From the NCBI RefSeq assembly GCF_021441885.1, contig NZ_CP090440.1, forward strand, positions 310,001 through 374,000: a stretch of DNA of 64,000 nucleotides. Reading direction: 5' to 3'. This document shows, piece after piece, positions 61,528 through 64,000 of the stretch. The notes under the pieces were generated by a model, which searched no databases, was not told where the DNA came from, and saw only the letters and a program-made list of their open reading frames with translations. Origin of the DNA: Vibrio maritimus. GTDB taxonomy: Bacteria > Pseudomonadota > Gammaproteobacteria > Enterobacterales > Vibrionaceae. The stretch's first letter is position 1, and each line of letters begins with the position of its first letter. Both the position numbers and the translations under genes were made by a program.

Positions 61528-63051
61528 ATGTTAGGGAATGCAATCACCGTTGGAACGCGAACCAGCACTGGCGGAAAAGTTCTAACGGGCAGTGCTGGCG
61601 TCAAAATTAATAGTTTGAATGTCAGTGTTTTGGGCGATGAAGCCACTTGCCCCTGTGGGGCAGATGGCTGCCGAGGCGTGGGTCCAATCCGACAAGGGAG
61701 TCCTCGAAATATTAAAATCGGGGACAAACTGATCGCAATGAAAGGCGATCCTGTTGATACCGGGTGTGGGAATTGTTTTGTGCTTTCGAGTGGTGACTCA
61801 GTGAGACTTGGCACTCAAACATCTGGCTCCATTACAATGGGGACTGGCGTCTATATTGGGCAAGGTGTAGATATCAACTTAGGGTCACAAGCCGCCGCTT
61901 TTCATGGTACATCGCCAGCCACGTCTCACCCTACTAACTCGTTAAGTTCACCTCTATCTTGGTCATCACCAGAAGACAACTTGCCACATATTTCAAAAGT
62001 CTTCGCGAAATCTTCCCTGTTGCCTTTTGGTGATATTTCTGTAGGGAAAAGCCGAGAAACTGCTTCTTCTGTTGGTGAAGTGAGTGTCTATGCTGGCTCA
62101 GCTGAAGTGGCAACAGTCGGTGGACTTTCTACATTGGCATTAACAAAAATGACTGGTATCGCATTGGCTGATATGGCAGGATTTGGGCTGAAAGTCGTGG
62201 GTCGTGCTGGTATTCTGTTGGCACTTCGACCTGCTCAGTTAGGGGATGGGACGTTGTATGGCGACGAAGATATACAAACCCGAAAAGGCGTTGAAACACT
62301 CATCCGGTTTGGTTTTGATGATGAAGGGCGAATTCATGGTTATCACGTTGATGCCACCAAAATTCCGAAGCGCTCCGTTCATCGAGTGAGTGATAAGTTT
62401 GTTGTTAACTTGGAGCCTGATGTCACGCTTGAATGGGTGCCAGTTGCAGAAGAGATTGCAGGGACGAAAATTCTAGTTAACCCCATTCCTGGTTTAGACT
62501 CGCATACCATCTACATCCATCCAGAAACGGAACAAGGGGAAGAATTTGATAATACCTATATTACTCCGATAAGTGATGTTGATCTTAATGATTACATCTT
62601 AACCTTCCCCTCTGAAACGGGGCTACCTCCTCTATATATTGTATACAGCAAGCCTCCGGTAAAACTATTGGAGGTGGATTATTTTGGTAACTTCAAAGGA
62701 CGACCTAGAAACGGTACACATGCTGACCATATGCCTTCTCAACGAGCTGCGACTATATGGTTAAAGGATAAGTTAGGTTTTATCGATGATGCGGATATTA
62801 AAAAGCAAATGGACTTAGTCGCAAGCTTAATTGTTCCGGCAAAAGTACATCGAAAGTACAGTGAAACTTATGGATGGCGAAATACAGCAGAGCAAGTAGC
62901 TCAAGACTCAAGGGATTTAAGGGCTGCGGTCGATAATAATATTAATGCAATTAAGCCTTGGCTGCTCGAAGAAGGATTTAGTGATTCTGACCTAGAGCTG
63001 GCTAGGGAAAAAATACATTATTTAAATGAAAGTAAAGGGTGGTATAAATGA
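61528..63051 (+). CDS. PAAR/S-type pyocin effector with C-terminal toxin (copy 2)
   Basis: ATG 61528 corresponds to the start chosen for copy 1. The 507-aa protein is nearly identical to that at 21454 through the PAAR domain (VLGDEATCPC, GCGNCFVLSSGDSV) and most of the pyocin domain (RAGILLALRPAQLGDGTLYG; GLPPLYIVYSKPPVKLL). Differences cluster at the linker (VYAGSAEVATVGGLSTLA) and right after DHMPSQ, where about 35 residues are replaced, before VPAKVHRKYSETYGWRN. The replaced part is the likely toxin specificity region. The last codons overlap the immunity gene (ATGA). It would be delivered on a VgrG tip. Confidence 0.75.
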   Translation: MLGNAITVGTRTSTGGKVLTGSAGVKINSLNVSVLGDEATCPCGADGCRGVGPIRQGSPRNIKIGDKLIAMKGDPVDTGCGNCFVLSSGDSVRLGTQTSGSITMGTGVYIGQGVDINLGSQAAAFHGTSPATSHPTNSLSSPLSWSSPEDNLPHISKVFAKSSLLPFGDISVGKSRETASSVGEVSVYAGSAEVATVGGLSTLALTKMTGIALADMAGFGLKVVGRAGILLALRPAQLGDGTLYGDEDIQTRKGVETLIRFGFDDEGRIHGYHVDATKIPKRSVHRVSDKFVVNLEPDVTLEWVPVAEEIAGTKILVNPIPGLDSHTIYIHPETEQGEEFDNTYITPISDVDLNDYILTFPSETGLPPLYIVYSKPPVKLLEVDYFGNFKGRPRNGTHADHMPSQRAATIWLKDKLGFIDDADIKKQMDLVASLIVPAKVHRKYSETYGWRNTAEQVAQDSRDLRAAVDNNINAIKPWLLEEGFSDSDLELAREKIHYLNESKGWYK

Positions 63052-63533
63052 TTGAAGTCGGTCGTATGATTTCCATGATGGGATGTACTCTAGAAGAAAT
63101 TATTGATGCAGGTCTTTTGAAACCAAATCAAAAGCCTAAACCTAGGCATTCCGGTGATGATGAACTTATTCTTGATATGATTAGAGAAGGTGTTCTGCTA
63201 TCGTTTGATAGACAAAGTAAGGCGTTGCAGCGTATATCTTTAACTTTGCTTGATGAAGATAAGCCTAATTATCGTTTCCCTAATGACCTCCCTAGCCCTC
63301 TCAAGCCAGAAATGACAAAAGATTATGTTCATGAGTCTATGGGGGAACCTTTCGAATCTAAACCCTCAATTGAATTTATGGGAAAAGTTTGGGGGGAAGT
63401 GGAACATTATTTTATGAGAAGGAATGTATTTGGTGACCTATCTCAATTAGTGTCTTATGTTCAAGGACAACAAATGGTTAAGTCTCTCACGTATCTTTAT
63501 ACCAAAGACGTGTCATGGGGAGAACTTCGTTAG
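63048..63533 (+). CDS. Immunity protein for PAAR-pyocin effector copy 2
   Basis: ATG 63048 overlaps the effector stop by 4 bases. The 161-aa product is the same length as the one at 22977 and aligns throughout (EVGRMISMMGCTLEEIIDAG; LLSFDRQSKALQRISLTLL; SMGEPFESKPSIEFMGKVWG; VEHYFMRRNVFGDLSQLVSY). Changes are spread over the protein and many are non-conservative, unlike the nearly constant N-terminal parts of the two effectors. It should recognise its own toxin; cross-protection cannot be predicted. Confidence 0.7.
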   Translation: MIEVGRMISMMGCTLEEIIDAGLLKPNQKPKPRHSGDDELILDMIREGVLLSFDRQSKALQRISLTLLDEDKPNYRFPNDLPSPLKPEMTKDYVHESMGEPFESKPSIEFMGKVWGEVEHYFMRRNVFGDLSQLVSYVQGQQMVKSLTYLYTKDVSWGELR

Positions 63534-63604
63534 AGTTATTGAACATAATTTGTAAGTTAAGAAGACTCCATGTAAAAGCAATATAGTAATGTCCTGTTTG
63601 AGCA

Positions 63605-64000
63605 ACTTTAAAAGGCCGTCCAAGCAACCATCGCTACGATGATCGTTTTCGAGCTGAAATATTAAGGATCGTGCGTGAGCAATACTTCGACTTCTCACCA
63701 ACGTTTGCGCTAGAAAAACTCTCTGAGGATCACAACCTGACGGTGTCTAAAGAGACGCTCCGTCAATGGATGATTGCTGACGGTCTATGGACTCCACACT
63801 CTAAGCGCAAGCCAAAAGTCTATCAACATCGCTATCGCAGAGATTGCCTTGGCGAACTCATTCAAATTGATGGCTCGCACCATGGCTGGTTTGAAGGACG
63901 CAGCGACAAATGTTGTCTATTGGTCTTCATCGATGATGCAACTGGTCGCTTGATGAACTTAAGATTCAGTGAAACCGAGTCAGCGTTTGATTACATGAAA
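63605..64000 (+). pseudogene. ISNCY-family transposase fragment running off the right edge
   Basis: From about 63605 the plus strand is open to the window end without a start: KGRPSNHRYDDRFRAEILRI, FALEKLSEDHNLTVSKETLR, MIADGLWTPHSKRKPKVYQH, GELIQIDGSHHGWFEGRSDK, CCLLVFIDDATGRLMNLRFS. The order HTH then QIDGSHHGWFE and FIDDATG fits DDE transposases of the ISNCY (IS1202-like) group. The N-terminus is cut at the junction with the effector module; the 3' part lies outside the window. Confidence 0.75.

Noticed and set aside
1..64000. tRNA, rRNA or phage structural genes
   Set aside because: None recognised on either strand; the contractile machinery here is the T6SS, not a prophage tail.

Overview
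The window looks like an accessory region of a Vibrio chromosome. The core of a type VI secretion system (T6SS) follows the V. cholerae vas gene order exactly (tssB-tssC-tssE-tssF-tssG-fha-tssJ-tssK-tssL-clpV-vasH-vasI-vasJ-vasK-vasL, then hcp). An integron-type attC site and many insertion sequences support the same placement. The species cannot be fixed from the sequence alone. No rRNA, tRNA or CRISPR array was seen.

Layout: (1) 1-5.6 kb: a DUF1800 lipoprotein gene running off the left edge, a decayed IS6-type copy, a broken IS110-type element, a deiminase gene cassette with its attC site, and a frameshifted IS256-type element. (2) 5.8-10.2 kb: an 828-aa effector with LysM, S-type-pyocin-like and C-terminal toxin parts, its immunity gene, and a hidden, broken Im9-like immunity gene cut by an IS5-type element. 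(3) 10.2-16.3 kb: a second, 5'-truncated copy of the LysM-effector/Sel1-lipoprotein pair, cut by an ISKra4-type element carrying a resolvase. (4) 16.4-26.4 kb: small unknown genes, a ParB-domain/D12-methyltransferase pair, a PAAR-pyocin effector with immunity gene, and an orphan partition locus with 9-bp iterons plus an AAA ATPase. (5) 26.4-56 kb: the T6SS on the minus strand. All 13 core components are present, plus regulator VasH, a PAAR tip protein, a DUF4123 adaptor, a large LysM effector and its probable lipoprotein immunity protein. (6) 56.3-64 kb: two IS6-type copies enclosing small and broken genes, a near-duplicate of the PAAR-pyocin effector/immunity pair, and a partial ISNCY-type transposase at the right edge.

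How it works together: VasH plus sigma-54 probably drives hcp, since a -24/-12 site lies directly upstream of it. The sheath (TssBC), baseplate (TssEFGK), membrane complex (TssJLM), ClpV and the Hcp/VgrG/PAAR tube and tip would deliver the LysM effector through its DUF4123 adaptor. The dispersed PAAR-pyocin and LysM-pyocin modules are additional cargo, each followed directly by an immunity gene. Duplicated modules in direct orientation bracket the T6SS. In both duplicated families the variable sequence is concentrated at the toxin/immunity part, which points to exchange of specificity by recombination.
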